Shown here piece after piece: positions 17,514 through 27,041 of a stretch of 50,162 nt of DNA. The notes beneath the pieces were generated by a model, which was given only the letters and a program-made list of their open reading frames with translations, was not told the DNA's origin and searched no databases. The position numbers were made by a program, and so were the translations under genes. Each line of letters begins with the position of its first letter. The first letter of the stretch is position 1. Origin of the DNA: Lachnospiraceae bacterium (lineage in GTDB: Bacteria > Bacillota > Clostridia > Lachnospirales > Lachnospiraceae); NCBI GenBank assembly GCA_017441295.1, contig JAFRYA010000024.1, positions 1 to 50,162 of the forward strand. Direction: 5' to 3'.

Positions 17514-18838
17514 CAATCTTTCTTAGTACGCTCCCTGATCAAAAGTTTAATTGGCGTGCCTTCAAAACCGAAGGCCTCCCTGATTTTATTTTCAAGATAA
17601 CGCATGTATGAAAAATGCATCAGTTCCTTGTCATTGACAAATATTACAAATGTTGGCGGCTTGACCGCTACCTGTGTGGTATAGAATATCTTCAGGCGCT
17701 TGCCTTTATCTGAAGGCGGCTGGTTCATAGCCGTAGCCTCAGAAATGATCTCATTGATAACGCCGGTCTGGATCCTTCTGCTGTGATTCTCAATTACAAC
17801 ATCAACCAGATCAAATACTTTGTCAAGTCTCTGGCCGGTCTTGGCTGAAACAAACAGAAGTCTGGCATAAGGCATGAATGAAAGGGTCTGCCTGATCTTC
17901 TCAGTATATCTGTAAATAGTCTTGTCATCCTTTTCAATGGCATCCCATTTGTTTACTACTATGATAACGCCCTTGCCTCTTTCATGGGCAATGCCGGCAA
18001 TCTTGGCATCCTGCTCTGTTACGCCTTCTTCAGCGCTGATAACCATCAGTACGACGTCAGCTCTCTCAACAGCAGACACAGCCCTGATGATGCTGTATCT
18101 TTCTAATTCTTCTTTGATCTTGGACTTTCTTCTGAGGCCTGCAGTATCAATGAAGACATACTCTTTATCATCATGCTTGACTACTGTATCAATGGCGTCC
18201 CTGGTCGTTCCCGGAATGTCTGATACAATTACTCTGTTCTCACCAGCCAGAGCGTTAACGATAGATGACTTGCCTACATTCGGCTTGCCGATGATAGCGA
18301 TGTGCGGACGCTCGTCTTCTTCTTCATCCAGATATGTCCTGTCAAAATAGCTGGTAACTGTATCCAGCAGATCACCAAAACCGAGCTTATTGGTTGATGA
18401 AACAGGAATCGGATCTCCTAGTCCCAGATTATAGAATTCATAAACGTCAGCCATCAGTTTCTGGAAATTGTCTGTCTTATTGACAGCCAGAACGATAGGC
18501 TTGCCGCTGCGTCTGAGCATGTCGGCAACCTTGTCATCAGCATCTACCAGTCCCTGTCTGATATCAGTCATAAAGATGATGACATCAGCTGTATCAATGG
18601 CTATCTGAGCCTGGTCGCGCATCTGTGACAGGATAATATCATTGCTGTCCGGCTCAATACCGCCTGTATCAACCAGAGTGAAATCCATGTCAAGCCAGGA
18701 TACATCAGCATAAATACGGTCACGTGTTACGCCGGGTGTATCCTTGACAATAGATATTTCGTCTCCAGCCATGGCATTGAAAAATGTGGATTTGCCTACA
18801 TTAGGCCTGCCAACTATCGCCACTATCGGCTTGCTCAT
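17513..18838 (-). CDS. der: ribosome biogenesis GTPase Der (EngA)
   Basis: A protein of 441 aa with two tandem GTPase domains and a KH-like C-terminal domain. G1 motifs are GRPNVGKST (about 10) and GKPNVGKSS (about 183); G3 motifs are DTGG and DTAGLRRK; G4 motifs are NKTD and NKWD. Der acts in 50S subunit maturation. The ATG at 18838 is chosen because AGGAGA lies upstream and family members begin just before the first G domain; a frame reaching 18904 lies inside the upstream gene. It overlaps the end of the DUF512 gene by 38 nt. The DUF512-der-plsY-gpsA order is common in Clostridia. Confidence 0.97.
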   Translation of the reverse strand: MSKPIVAIVGRPNVGKSTFFNAMAGDEISIVKDTPGVTRDRIYADVSWLDMDFTLVDTGGIEPDSNDIILSQMRDQAQIAIDTADVIIFMTDIRQGLVDADDKVADMLRRSGKPIVLAVNKTDNFQKLMADVYEFYNLGLGDPIPVSSTNKLGFGDLLDTVTSYFDRTYLDEEEDERPHIAIIGKPNVGKSSIVNALAGENRVIVSDIPGTTRDAIDTVVKHDDKEYVFIDTAGLRRKSKIKEELERYSIIRAVSAVERADVVLMVISAEEGVTEQDAKIAGIAHERGKGVIIVVNKWDAIEKDDKTIYRYTEKIRQTLSFMPYARLLFVSAKTGQRLDKVFDLVDVVIENHSRRIQTGVINEIISEATAMNQPPSDKGKRLKIFYTTQVAVKPPTFVIFVNDKELMHFSYMRYLENKIREAFGFEGTPIKLLIRERTKKD

Positions 18839-20183
18839 AATTCTGTCTCCTATAATCTGTAAAATCCCTGCCTGCGAAGGCACCGAACAGGTCTGCGCCG
18901 TCACGCGGAACTATCTTTATTTTAACATTCAAGAACTTTTCCAGTTCGTCTTTAGTCACATCGTCCAGGAAGTATTCCTCTCCGCTCCTGAACATATTAA
19001 CCGGCAGCAGCAGCTCATCTCCGAAATCTTTACCGGCCAGCTGTTCCTTGAGGTCACATCCGCAGATAAGACCGGATACGGTGATCATCTCCCCAAAGAA
19101 ATTATTCTTAATCTCGATTACATCAATCCTGCCGCCATACAAATTAACGAAATCATCTGCCAGCTGCTTTACATAAGGAGCTGACAGTCTGCCTGTTGCA
19201 ACGGTCAGATGTCTGCCGGAAATCTCATCTCCATCAGTCTGAGCTCTGGACAGTTCATCATGGAATTCCCTCTCAAGGAGCCTCAGCATGCCTACGCCGT
19301 TTTCCAGCTGCAGATATCCGTCATAACGGCCCTCCTCCGGCAGATCCATACCTGCCAGAAGATATAATTCATCGCTGGCATGGATAAAATGGATTCCATG
19401 TTCATTATATATTTTTTTCTGCCAATTTTCTATTTGCTTTATTATTTTTATGGCGTCATTTTTGTCAAACGGCTCCATTGGATGCAGCCCGTCCCTGTAT
19501 TTCGTAAGACCGACGGGAACAACTGAGACGCTCTCCATAACCGGCGCGTATTTCGACAGATCAGAAATGGTCTTATCCAGCATCTCCCCGTCATTTATTT
19601 CCTTGCAGAGCACTATCTGGCCGTTCATCAGAATACCGGCCTCATGCAGCATATCAATGTATCTAAGTACATCTCCCGCAAAACGGTTATTCAGCATCCT
19701 GCATCTGAGGTCTTTATCAGTCGCATGCACAGAGATGTTGATGGGCTCCATTCTGTATCTGATAATACGCCTGATATCCTCTTCCTTCATGTTTGTCAGG
19801 GTAACGTAATTGCCCTGAAGGAATGAGAGTCTGGAGTCATCATCCTTGAAATACAGAGTTTCACGCATTCCCGGAGGCATCTGGTCAATAAAGCAGAAAA
19901 TGCATTTATTGCTGCAGGATCTGTAATCGTCCATCAGACTGGAGTCAAATTCCAGGCCCAGGTCGTCACCGAAGTCCTTCTCGATTTCAAAGGTGACGAG
20001 CTTGCCGTTTGCCCTGCGGATCTCGAGATCGATATACTCGTCTTCGATCAGAAATCTGTAATCAAAGATATCCCTTATTTTCTCTCCATTGACAGAAACA
20101 AGGAAATCTCCCTTTCTTATATGCAATTTGTGGGCAATGGAGTGTTTCTCCACGCCCACAATCAAATGCTCATTTACAGCCAT
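18801..20183 (-). CDS. DUF512 protein: PDZ-like domain plus radical-SAM-type iron-sulfur domain
   Basis: A protein of 460 aa. A PDZ-like N-terminus (about 1-65, [15 protein letters not shown]) is followed by a CxxxCxxC cluster at Cys90, Cys94 and Cys97 ([14 protein letters not shown]), typical of radical SAM enzymes, then the DUF512 region. The reaction is not established. Homologues are nearly always next to der in Clostridia, as here. The ribosome-binding site is weak and the start lies 2 nt after the yebC stop, so it is probably translationally coupled. Its C-terminus overlaps der by 38 nt. Confidence 0.88.
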   Translation of the reverse strand: MAVNEHLIVGVEKHSIAHKLHIRKGDFLVSVNGEKIRDIFDYRFLIEDEYIDLEIRRANGKLVTFEIEKDFGDDLGLEFDSSLMDDYRSCSNKCIFCFIDQMPPGMRETLYFKDDDSRLSFLQGNYVTLTNMKEEDIRRIIRYRMEPINISVHATDKDLRCRMLNNRFAGDVLRYIDMLHEAGILMNGQIVLCKEINDGEMLDKTISDLSKYAPVMESVSVVPVGLTKYRDGLHPMEPFDKNDAIKIIKQIENWQKKIYNEHGIHFIHASDELYLLAGMDLPEEGRYDGYLQLENGVGMLRLLEREFHDELSRAQTDGDEISGRHLTVATGRLSAPYVKQLADDFVNLYGGRIDVIEIKNNFFGEMITVSGLICGCDLKEQLAGKDFGDELLLPVNMFRSGEEYFLDDVTKDELEKFLNVKIKIVPRDGADLFGAFAGRDFTDYRRQNYEQADSGDSWQA

Positions 20184-20185
20184 TT

Positions 20186-20914
20186 TTATTCGTTCCAGTT
20201 GTGGAAAACATCCTGAACATCATCGTCGTCATCCAGCATATCCAGGATCCTGTTAAGGTTCTTAATATCATCCTCGCTGGTCAGATCAACATAATTCTGA
20301 GGGATCATCTTGACGTCAGCGTCAGCGATAGGAACGCCTTCCTTTTCAAGGGCTTCACGTACCGTACTGAAATCATCAGGAGCTGTGAAGATGGTGTAAG
20401 CATCATCTTCCTCAACAAAGTCTTCAGCGCCTGCATCCAGTGCCAGCATCATGAACTCATCAGGATCAGCCTCATACTCTTCTTTGTCAACGATGATCTG
20501 TCCCTTCTTGTCGAACATATAGGAAACACAGCCAGGTGTGCCGATGCTGCCGCCGCCCTTAGTGAACGCGTGCTTAACATTGGCAGCTGTCCTGTTCTTG
20601 TTGTCGGTAAGGGTCTCAACAATAATGGCGATTCCGCTAGGACCATATCCTTCGTATGTGATTACTTCGTAATTTACATTGCCGCCTTCACCTGCAGCTT
20701 TCTTGATACCTCTGTCTATGGTATCATTAGGCATGTTATTGGCCTTAGCCTTGGCGATAACGTCGCGGAGCTTGGAGTTATTATTTGGATCCGGACCGCC
20801 TTCCTTTACTGCTATGGCTATTTCTTTACCAATGATGGTAAACATCTTGCCCTTAGCTGCATCGTTCTTTTCTTTTTTGTGCTTAATATTAGCGAATTTT
20901 GAATGTCCTGACAT
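20186..20914 (-). CDS. yebC: YebC/PmpR-family protein
   Basis: A protein of 242 aa, full length, beginning [14 protein letters not shown], which is the family signature. The three-domain YebC fold is acidic at its C-terminus. The family has been annotated as a transcription regulator and more recently linked to translation of difficult (for example polyproline) stretches. GAGG lies upstream. It sits 14 nt after the CBS gene. Confidence 0.95.
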   Translation of the reverse strand: MSGHSKFANIKHKKEKNDAAKGKMFTIIGKEIAIAVKEGGPDPNNNSKLRDVIAKAKANNMPNDTIDRGIKKAAGEGGNVNYEVITYEGYGPSGIAIIVETLTDNKNRTAANVKHAFTKGGGSIGTPGCVSYMFDKKGQIIVDKEEYEADPDEFMMLALDAGAEDFVEEDDAYTIFTAPDDFSTVREALEKEGVPIADADVKMIPQNYVDLTSEDDIKNLNRILDMLDDDDDVQDVFHNWNE

Positions 20915-20928
20915 ATAATAACCTCACT

Positions 20929-21783
20929 TTACTCTTCTGAATTATTTGGCCGATCAACAATCTCCATCCTTACCAGTGAAATGGTCTTGTCTTCAACCTT
21001 TAATATTTTATAATTTACGCCGTTGTTCTCAACGACTGTACCCTCATCGTCCTCCGGAATCCTGTCAAGAATCGAAACCAGATAGCCGTTCAGGGTATCA
21101 TTTTCCTCATCATCATATACAACGCCGGTCTCTTCCTCAATCTCGGTCAGAGGCGTTAAGCCCTTAACATTGTATACGTTGTCAGAAATCTTAACTATGT
21201 TGTACTCAACCTCATCGTGCTCATCGAAGATATTGCCGACGATTTCCTCCAGAATATCCTCCATGGCTACGATACCGGCTGTCTGACCGTACTCGTCAAC
21301 TACTATCACCATATGAGTCTTCTCAGACTGCATGTTCTTGAAGATGGAGTTGACCTTACGTGTCTCAGGAATGAAATGAGCCTTCTGAAGGAGTCCATCC
21401 AGATCCTTGATGCTCTTATCCCTGTTCTCTTCATTCATGTAGAACGTAATGGCATCCTTGATATGAAGTATGCCTATGATGTTGTCAATGTTTTCCAGGT
21501 AGACCGGAAAGCGGGAGAAATTCTCATTTACTATGAAATCCATAGCCTGCTGAAGCGTCCATTCTCCGTCAATAGCTGCCACATTCTTCCTGTGTGTCAT
21601 GATCTCTGAGGCATCAGTTTCATCCAGGTCGAAAATATTAGTGATCATTTCCGCCTCGCTCTCAAGGATAACGCCCTGATCCTGTCCCTCATTGAGCATG
21701 GACACTATTTCTTCTTCAACATTGTCTTCAGACTTTGATCTGAACAATTTTGAAAAAAATCCCGCGTGACTGCCTTCTTCCAT
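20929..21783 (-). CDS. CBS-domain / CorC_HlyC protein lacking the membrane domain
   Basis: A protein of 284 aa. Two CBS motifs (about 58-185) are followed by a CorC_HlyC domain (about 205-280, YNVKGLTPLTEIEEETG). The four-helix DUF21 membrane domain present in full-size HlyC/CorA Mg2+ transporters is absent; the N-terminus is short and charged (MEEGSHAGFFSKLF). This matches the soluble CorC form. The role is probably adenylate sensing tied to cation or membrane homeostasis, but unproven. AAAGGAG precedes the ATG. It lies 51 nt after alr. Confidence 0.85.
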   Translation of the reverse strand: MEEGSHAGFFSKLFRSKSEDNVEEEIVSMLNEGQDQGVILESEAEMITNIFDLDETDASEIMTHRKNVAAIDGEWTLQQAMDFIVNENFSRFPVYLENIDNIIGILHIKDAITFYMNEENRDKSIKDLDGLLQKAHFIPETRKVNSIFKNMQSEKTHMVIVVDEYGQTAGIVAMEDILEEIVGNIFDEHDEVEYNIVKISDNVYNVKGLTPLTEIEEETGVVYDDEENDTLNGYLVSILDRIPEDDEGTVVENNGVNYKILKVEDKTISLVRMEIVDRPNNSEE

Positions 21784-21834
21784 AAAAAAACTCCTTTAAT
21801 GTATTATCAATAAATATTAACATTTTCTGCTTAT

Positions 21835-23037
21835 TTAATCAATATGCTCTAAGAAATGGTCCTGAACCAGAATAATCTTTTTGTCCCGGTAAAACCTTCT
21901 TGGGACACGCTTGCTGATATCGCATGCAAACTCATAATTAAACGATCCTGCCAGATTAGCAATCTCTTCGATCGTGATCACGGCGCCCTTTTGTCTGCCG
22001 ATCAAAACGACTTCGTCTCCCCTTCTGACATTCTCAATCTCTGACACATCCACCATGAACTGATCCATGCAGATCCTGCCCACTATAGGCGCCTTCTGAC
22101 CTTTGATCAGCACATAACCTTTATTGGAAAGGCTTCTCATATATCCGTCAGCATAACCTGCCGGAATAGTCGCGATCTTCATCGCTTTGTCCGCCGTAAA
22201 TGTGCCGCCATAGCCAATGCTGGTACCCTTTTCAATGGTCTTCACCATTACCACATGGCTCTTAAGGGACATGGCCGGTTTCAGCTTCACCTGATGAACA
22301 TCATCCGACGGATACATTCCATAAATGGATACACCCAATCTGACCATATCCATATTAGCTGCCGGCAGAACTGTGGACGCGGCGCTGTTTGAGCAATGCT
22401 TGATCGGTATATTAATGCCGTTTTCTTCCAGTTTATCGCAGAACTCCACGAACCTCGCAAGCGGTTTCATAGCGCTGGTCCTGTCAGCTTCATCAGCGCC
22501 GAAGAAGTGAGTGAAAATACCTTCGATCTCAACGCCTTTCAGCCTGCTGATCCTTTTAATCTCCCTGACGCTGTCCTCATTATCAAAGAATCCGATCCTG
22601 CTCATGCCTGTATCTATCTTGATGTGGATCTTGATAGTTGAACCTGACTTAAGTGCGATATCCGAATACCTCTTAGCAGTTTCATAGTCAAAAACGGTAA
22701 ACCTGATGCTGCCGGTATTGTCAAGCAGTTCAACTGTTTTATGGTGTGTGTAACCTAAGATCAGGATGGGCTTTTCTTCTTCAATGCCGGTTGCAAGGCT
22801 TACTGCTTCGCCAAGTGTAGCCACAGCATAATAATCGACCAGGTCTGATATGTTCCTGGCAATAGGAATTGCGCCATGACCATAGCCGTCCGCCTTAATA
22901 ACGGCGCATATCAGGCTGTTTTCAGCAATTTTTTTCTGAAGTGATGAAATATTGTACCTGATGGCATCCAGGTCTATATCGGCATATAGGCGCCAGTATT
23001 TATCAACCTGATTAATATCTGTAATCTTAGAAATCAT
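21835..23037 (-). CDS. alr: alanine racemase
   Basis: A protein of 400 aa, PLP-dependent. Lys48 in AVIKADGYGHG forms the Schiff base and Tyr276 in SIGYGGTF is the second catalytic base. It makes D-alanine for peptidoglycan and, in this organism, for the D-alanylation pathway encoded at 29465-33869. Its ATG overlaps the rex stop (ATGA) with GAGGA upstream, so translation is coupled to the redox regulator. Confidence 0.97.
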   Translation of the reverse strand: MISKITDINQVDKYWRLYADIDLDAIRYNISSLQKKIAENSLICAVIKADGYGHGAIPIARNISDLVDYYAVATLGEAVSLATGIEEEKPILILGYTHHKTVELLDNTGSIRFTVFDYETAKRYSDIALKSGSTIKIHIKIDTGMSRIGFFDNEDSVREIKRISRLKGVEIEGIFTHFFGADEADRTSAMKPLARFVEFCDKLEENGINIPIKHCSNSAASTVLPAANMDMVRLGVSIYGMYPSDDVHQVKLKPAMSLKSHVVMVKTIEKGTSIGYGGTFTADKAMKIATIPAGYADGYMRSLSNKGYVLIKGQKAPIVGRICMDQFMVDVSEIENVRRGDEVVLIGRQKGAVITIEEIANLAGSFNYEFACDISKRVPRRFYRDKKIILVQDHFLEHID

Positions 23038-23681
23038 TTCAGGTCCTCGTTCTTTTTAGTGCTGATGCTGTAAGATAGTTCCAGCATGGAATCCAGGATG
23101 TGGATATTCTTAACTATGGCATCATCCGGCAGTTTCAGATCTGTATGCGCGAAATTGATAAAATTCCTGATTCCCAGATCATATACATCCATAGCGATGC
23201 TTCTGGCAGCTTCGGTCGGAACGCAGATTACTGCGATATCAATGTCGTTTTCAGCCAGATATTGCGGCAGCGTTTTTACGTCGCTTATCGGAATACCGTT
23301 GACAGATTTGCCCTGGAGCTTCGTATCCGCGTCAAAAATATTGCAGAAAATGAAACCGTTCTCACGGAAATTTTGGAACTTAAAGAGTGCCCTGCCCAAG
23401 TTGCCGGCACCAATAAGTATTAATTTATGAGGTTTTTCCACACCGAGGATTTTACCGATTTCGTTATAGAGATTTTCGACATTATAGCCATAGCCCTGCT
23501 GGCCAAAGCCGCCGAAATGATTAAGATCCTGTCTGACCTGAGATGCGGTAGTCTTCATTATCGCGCTGAGTTCTTCAGAAGAAACGCGCTCGATATTCTG
23601 GTTTAATAATTCCCTGAGACACCTGTAATACTTAGGAAGCCTGGAAATAACTGCTTTGGAAATTGTTTTACTCTGTTTCAT
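23034..23681 (-). CDS. rex: redox-sensing transcriptional repressor Rex
   Basis: A protein of 215 aa. A winged-helix N-terminus (SKAVISRLPKYYRCLREL...SEELSAIMKTTASQVRQDL) is followed by a Rossmann domain with GAGNLGRALF near residue 90 and a C-terminal swapped helix. It derepresses fermentation and NADH-reoxidation genes when NADH/NAD+ is high. The ATG at 23681 is chosen because homologues begin there; a frame to 23717 would start within the promoter. A near-consensus promoter ends 7 nt before the ATG and no Shine-Dalgarno sequence is present. It heads a run of nine closely packed genes. Confidence 0.96.
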   Translation of the reverse strand: MKQSKTISKAVISRLPKYYRCLRELLNQNIERVSSEELSAIMKTTASQVRQDLNHFGGFGQQGYGYNVENLYNEIGKILGVEKPHKLILIGAGNLGRALFKFQNFRENGFIFCNIFDADTKLQGKSVNGIPISDVKTLPQYLAENDIDIAVICVPTEAARSIAMDVYDLGIRNFINFAHTDLKLPDDAIVKNIHILDSMLELSYSISTKKNEDLK

Positions 23682-23688
23682 GTTATTA

Positions 23689-23717
23689 ATTATATCGTTG
23701 TTTCTACTATCAGTCAA
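23689..23717 (-). promoter_or_regulatory. promoter of the rex-alr-der run
   Basis: TTGACT (23717-23712), exactly 17 nt, TATAAT (23694-23689), then 7 nt to the rex ATG. It is one of the best promoters in the window. The spacer contains one copy of the TAGTAGAAA element. Confidence 0.75.
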
Positions 23718-23760
23718 CGGCTAATAGTAGAAAACTTAACAATATAGTAGAAAACTTAAC
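23701..23760. repeat. three-copy TAGTAGAAA element around the rex promoter
   Basis: A perfect 17-bp direct repeat, ATAGTAGAAAACTTAAC, occupies 23724-23740 and 23744-23760 (20-bp period). A third, inverted copy of its first 10 bp lies at 23701-23710 inside the -35/-10 spacer, making a 10-bp inverted repeat with 23724-23733. Each direct copy ends in CTTAAC, which resembles half of the Rex site TTGTTAA-N4-TTAACAA (TTAACAA at 23736-23742). No complete Rex palindrome is present. A likely operator cluster, possibly for Rex itself. Confidence 0.6.
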
Positions 23761-24364
23761 GATTCTCCTTATCAAATGCTTTCAGCACTCTTAAAAGCCT
23801 TGATAAAGGCAATCCGACAACAGTGAAATAATCCCCGTTAATCTTTTCAACCAGGAATGCGCCAAGCCCTTGAACGCCGTATGCGCCGGCCTTGTCCATA
23901 GGCTCTCCCGTTGCTACATAAGCTCTGATCTCCTCATCATCGGCATCTATGAATTTCACGTCAGTTTTCTCATAAAAGGTCTTTCCCTTGCCGGTCTTGG
24001 TATCAATAACAGTAACTCCTGTGAAGACCGAATGGGTATTGCCTGAAAGCATCTTAAGCATTCTGAAGGCATCTGAACCATCCTGCGGCTTTCCCAGTAT
24101 ATTACCGTCAAATACTACTATCGTGTCAGAACCGATTACGTAATAACCATCAGATGAAGCTGTTTCAGGTAACACTTCTTTCCTGATTATCCTGCCTGCC
24201 ACATCGCTGCATTTGAGTTTAGAAAGCATCTTAACCAGCTCCTCAGGAGAATCAGCCCTAGCCTTCTCATCGCAGTCAGACGGGATCACTTCAAAATCCA
24301 GCCTTACAAGATTTAATAATTCCCTGCGTCTCGGGGATTGTGACGCTAAAATGATTTTCTTCAT
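23756..24364 (-). CDS. maf: Maf-family nucleotide pyrophosphatase
   Basis: A protein of 202 aa beginning MKKIILASQSPRRRELL, the Maf signature, with SDTIVVFDGNILGKP near the middle and DKAGAYGVQGLGAFLVEKI near residue 165. The family hydrolyses dTTP/UTP or modified NTPs to monophosphates and has been linked to septum arrest. The ATG at 24364 follows CAGGTG; the frame to 24397 lacks a site. It lies upstream of rex on the same strand, with 74 bp between that hold the rex promoter. It diverges from the esterase gene. Confidence 0.93.
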   Translation of the reverse strand: MKKIILASQSPRRRELLNLVRLDFEVIPSDCDEKARADSPEELVKMLSKLKCSDVAGRIIRKEVLPETASSDGYYVIGSDTIVVFDGNILGKPQDGSDAFRMLKMLSGNTHSVFTGVTVIDTKTGKGKTFYEKTDVKFIDADDEEIRAYVATGEPMDKAGAYGVQGLGAFLVEKINGDYFTVVGLPLSRLLRVLKAFDKENR

Positions 24365-24428
24365 AAACACCTGCTTAATTAATAATATATCACGCATATG
24401 ATACCACTAATCCCTTTGACTATCAAAG

Positions 24429-24457
24429 TTTAAAATGATACTATTATTATGTATAAT
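24429..24457 (+). promoter_or_regulatory. promoter of the esterase/ABC-F operon
   Basis: TTTAAA (24429-24434), 17 nt, TATAAT (24452-24457), 17 nt before the ATG, with GGTGA in between. A short but conventional leader. Confidence 0.5.
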
Positions 24458-24474
24458 TATGTGCTGGTGAAGTA

Positions 24475-25407
24475 ATGATTGACGGATATTCTGAAGAATA
24501 CAATAAAGCATTGGAAACCGCATTAAATAATGCCAGACTGATCAGGGCTGCCAACAGCATGGTCAAGGTCAGCGGGCAGCGCGTTATCCTGCCGCTTGCG
24601 GGACGTGAGATAGAGATTGTTTATTACTCTGCTCCTTCTCAGAATGCGCCTCTGATCATAGGCTTTCACGGCGGCGGTTTCCTATATGGGGGATGTGCAC
24701 TGGATGATACTCTCTGGCCTGAAATCACCCGGAGACTGGACGTTAATGTAGCAGCCATAGGATACCGTCAGAGCCCGTCATATACATGGAGAGATTCCCT
24801 GGCAGATTCCTACGAAAGTGCTCTGTATCTGGCATCTCATCCTGAGGATTTCGGATTTGATCCAGAGCATATATCCGTAATGGGACAGTCTGCCGGAGGC
24901 AATCTGGCTCTGTGCGTCAGCCTGATGGCAGCGCGTGACCGATCGTTCCGTCCGGACAATCAGATACTGGTCTATCCTCTGCTCGACCTTTATACAGACC
25001 CCGCTGATAAGGGCTGGGGGACGTTCAGCGGCATCAGGACCAGAGTCATGAATGACCTGCACTGCGCAGAGCCTGACCGGAAAGAACCTTTCGCATCTCC
25101 ATTCTATGCCACTGATGAGATGCTTACCGGTCTGCCTAACACGATAATGGTTTTCTCAGAAAATGATAATCTGACCAAAGAAGGCCGAATTTTTGAAGAA
25201 AGACTCCGTCTGGCAGGCATAAATGTCAGTGAAATATTTAATCCGGGAATGCCCCACGGCTTCCTGGAATGCGGTTTCAAAAAGAGGGTTTCATATATCG
25301 AAAAGGAATTTCTCGGTGAAAACTGCGATGAATTAATTAATAAAGGCGCCCTTAAAGAGGCAGCCATCAATACAATCAATTTTATAAAAAAGGAATTCAT
25401 AAGATGA
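24475..25407 (+). CDS. alpha/beta hydrolase, hormone-sensitive-lipase-like (family IV) esterase
   Basis: A protein of 310 aa. The oxyanion motif HGGGF (about 65-69), nucleophile elbow GQSAGG with Ser139, an acid in FSENDNLT and His in MPHGFLECGF form the expected layout. It is likely a cytoplasmic carboxylesterase on short acyl or acetyl substrates; the natural substrate is unknown. There is no signal peptide. It is the first gene of a four-gene plus-strand operon; its end overlaps the ABC-F start by 4 nt (ATGA). Confidence 0.87.
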   Translation: MIDGYSEEYNKALETALNNARLIRAANSMVKVSGQRVILPLAGREIEIVYYSAPSQNAPLIIGFHGGGFLYGGCALDDTLWPEITRRLDVNVAAIGYRQSPSYTWRDSLADSYESALYLASHPEDFGFDPEHISVMGQSAGGNLALCVSLMAARDRSFRPDNQILVYPLLDLYTDPADKGWGTFSGIRTRVMNDLHCAEPDRKEPFASPFYATDEMLTGLPNTIMVFSENDNLTKEGRIFEERLRLAGINVSEIFNPGMPHGFLECGFKKRVSYIEKEFLGENCDELINKGALKEAAINTINFIKKEFIR

Positions 25408-27041
25408 TAAGTGCTAACAATGTAACATTAAGGATCGGCAAGAAAGCTTTATTTGAAGATGTTAACATCAAATTTGTGGAGGGCCAGTGCTATGGCCTGA
25501 TCGGCGCCAACGGAGCCGGCAAATCCACATTCCTTAAGATACTTACAGGACAGTTAGAACCTTCCAAGGGTGACGTAACCATCACTCCCGGACAGCGTCT
25601 GTCCTTCCTGGAGCAGGATCACTTCAAGTATGATGATTTAACCGTGCTTGACACTGTTATCCAGGGCAATGCCAGACTCTATGAGATCATGAAGGAGAAA
25701 GAGGCTCTCTATGCCAAAGATCCTTTCACAGAAGAAGACGGCATCAAAGCCAGCGAGCTGGAAACTGAGTTTGCTGAAATGGACGGATGGGAAGCAGAAA
25801 GCGATGCTGCTACCCTTCTCAACGGCCTGGGTGTTGATACAGACCTGCATTATTCTGTTATGAGAGACCTGCCCGGCCCGCTGAAGGTAAAGGTTCTGCT
25901 GGCTCGTGCTTTATTCGGCAATCCTGACATTCTGCTGCTCGATGAGCCTACCAACCACCTGGATCTGGATGCCATCAACTGGCTTGAGGAATTCCTCATC
26001 AACTTTGACAATACTGTCATCGTTGTATCCCATGACAGATATTTCCTGAACAAGGTCTGCACACAGATAGCTGACATCGACTATGGCAAGATCCAGCTCT
26101 ATGCCGGAAACTATGATTTCTGGGTTGAATCCAGCGCCCTGATCATCAAGCAGATGAAGGAAGCCAACAAAAAGAAAGAAGAAAAGATCAAAGAGCTCCA
26201 GGAATTCATCCAGAAGTTCTCTGCCAACGCGTCCAAAGCTAAGCAGGCTACTTCACGTAAGAGAGCCCTTGAGAAGATTGAGCTGGATGAAATCCGTCCT
26301 TCCAGCCGTAAATATCCGTTTATTGATTTCAGACCTAACCGCACCATCGGCAATGAGGTCCTTCAGGTTGAAAACCTGTCCAAGACCATTGACGGCGTAA
26401 AGGTTCTTGACAATATTTCATTTACTTTGGGACATGACGACAAAGTTGCTTTCGTTGGCGCGAATGAGCTGGCTAAGAACACTTTGTTTAATATCCTTAT
26501 GGATCTGGATACTCCTGACTCAGGCACTTTCAAATGGGGTGTTACCACATCCAGAGCATACTTCCCAAGGGATTATAATCAGGAATTTGACACCGATCTG
26601 ACAATCGCCGAGTGGCTCACCGGCTTCTCAGAGATCAAAGACGCAACATATGTCAGGGGTTTCCTGGGACGTATGTTATTTACCGGTGAAGACGGAGTTA
26701 AAAAGCTCAGGGTCCTGTCCGGTGGCGAAAGAGTCAGATGCCTGCTTTCAAAAATGATGATCATGGGTTCAAACGTGCTTATTCTCAACGAGCCTACTGA
26801 CCACCTTGATATGGAATCGATTACTGCCCTTAATAACGGCCTGATCAAATTCCCGGGCGTAATACTCTTCTCCTGCCGTGACCATCAGTTTGTACAGACC
26901 ACGGCCAACAGGATCATGGAAATCGTTGACGGCAAGCTGATTGACAAGATCACCACATACGACGAATACCTTGAAGCTGATGTAGCTGCCAGAAAACGTC
27001 ACGTTTATAATGTTTCCGAAACTGAGGAGGCTGATGACTGA
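25404..27041 (+). CDS. ABC-F family ATPase, YkpA/YbiT-like, with one degenerate ATP site
   Basis: A protein of 545 aa with two ABC domains joined by a charged linker (about 240-305) and no membrane segments. The first domain has Walker A GANGAGKS (34-41), DEPTNHLD (Asp180, Glu181) and switch His210. The second domain has the signature LSGGERV (438-444). The partner site is altered throughout: signature LPGPLKV (156-162), Walker A GANELAKNT (352-360), Walker B NEPTDHLD with Asn462 for Asp, and Arg492 where the switch His is expected. ABC-F proteins act on the ribosome in translation or antibiotic protection; YkpA-type members lack a clear resistance role. As I recall the subfamily, an xELAK-type Walker A is common in it; the other changes look additional. 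Confidence 0.9.
   Translation: MISANNVTLRIGKKALFEDVNIKFVEGQCYGLIGANGAGKSTFLKILTGQLEPSKGDVTITPGQRLSFLEQDHFKYDDLTVLDTVIQGNARLYEIMKEKEALYAKDPFTEEDGIKASELETEFAEMDGWEAESDAATLLNGLGVDTDLHYSVMRDLPGPLKVKVLLARALFGNPDILLLDEPTNHLDLDAINWLEEFLINFDNTVIVVSHDRYFLNKVCTQIADIDYGKIQLYAGNYDFWVESSALIIKQMKEANKKKEEKIKELQEFIQKFSANASKAKQATSRKRALEKIELDEIRPSSRKYPFIDFRPNRTIGNEVLQVENLSKTIDGVKVLDNISFTLGHDDKVAFVGANELAKNTLFNILMDLDTPDSGTFKWGVTTSRAYFPRDYNQEFDTDLTIAEWLTGFSEIKDATYVRGFLGRMLFTGEDGVKKLRVLSGGERVRCLLSKMMIMGSNVLILNEPTDHLDMESITALNNGLIKFPGVILFSCRDHQFVQTTANRIMEIVDGKLIDKITTYDEYLEADVAARKRHVYNVSETEEADD

Noticed and set aside
20201..20902. 233-codon frame antisense to yebC
   Set aside because: Exact antisense to a conserved gene; no start signals and no recognisable domain. 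A codon-bias shadow.
23756..23760. CRISPR-like array in the maf-rex gap
   Set aside because: Only two direct copies with a 3-bp separation. Regulatory repeats fit; there are no spacers and no cas genes.
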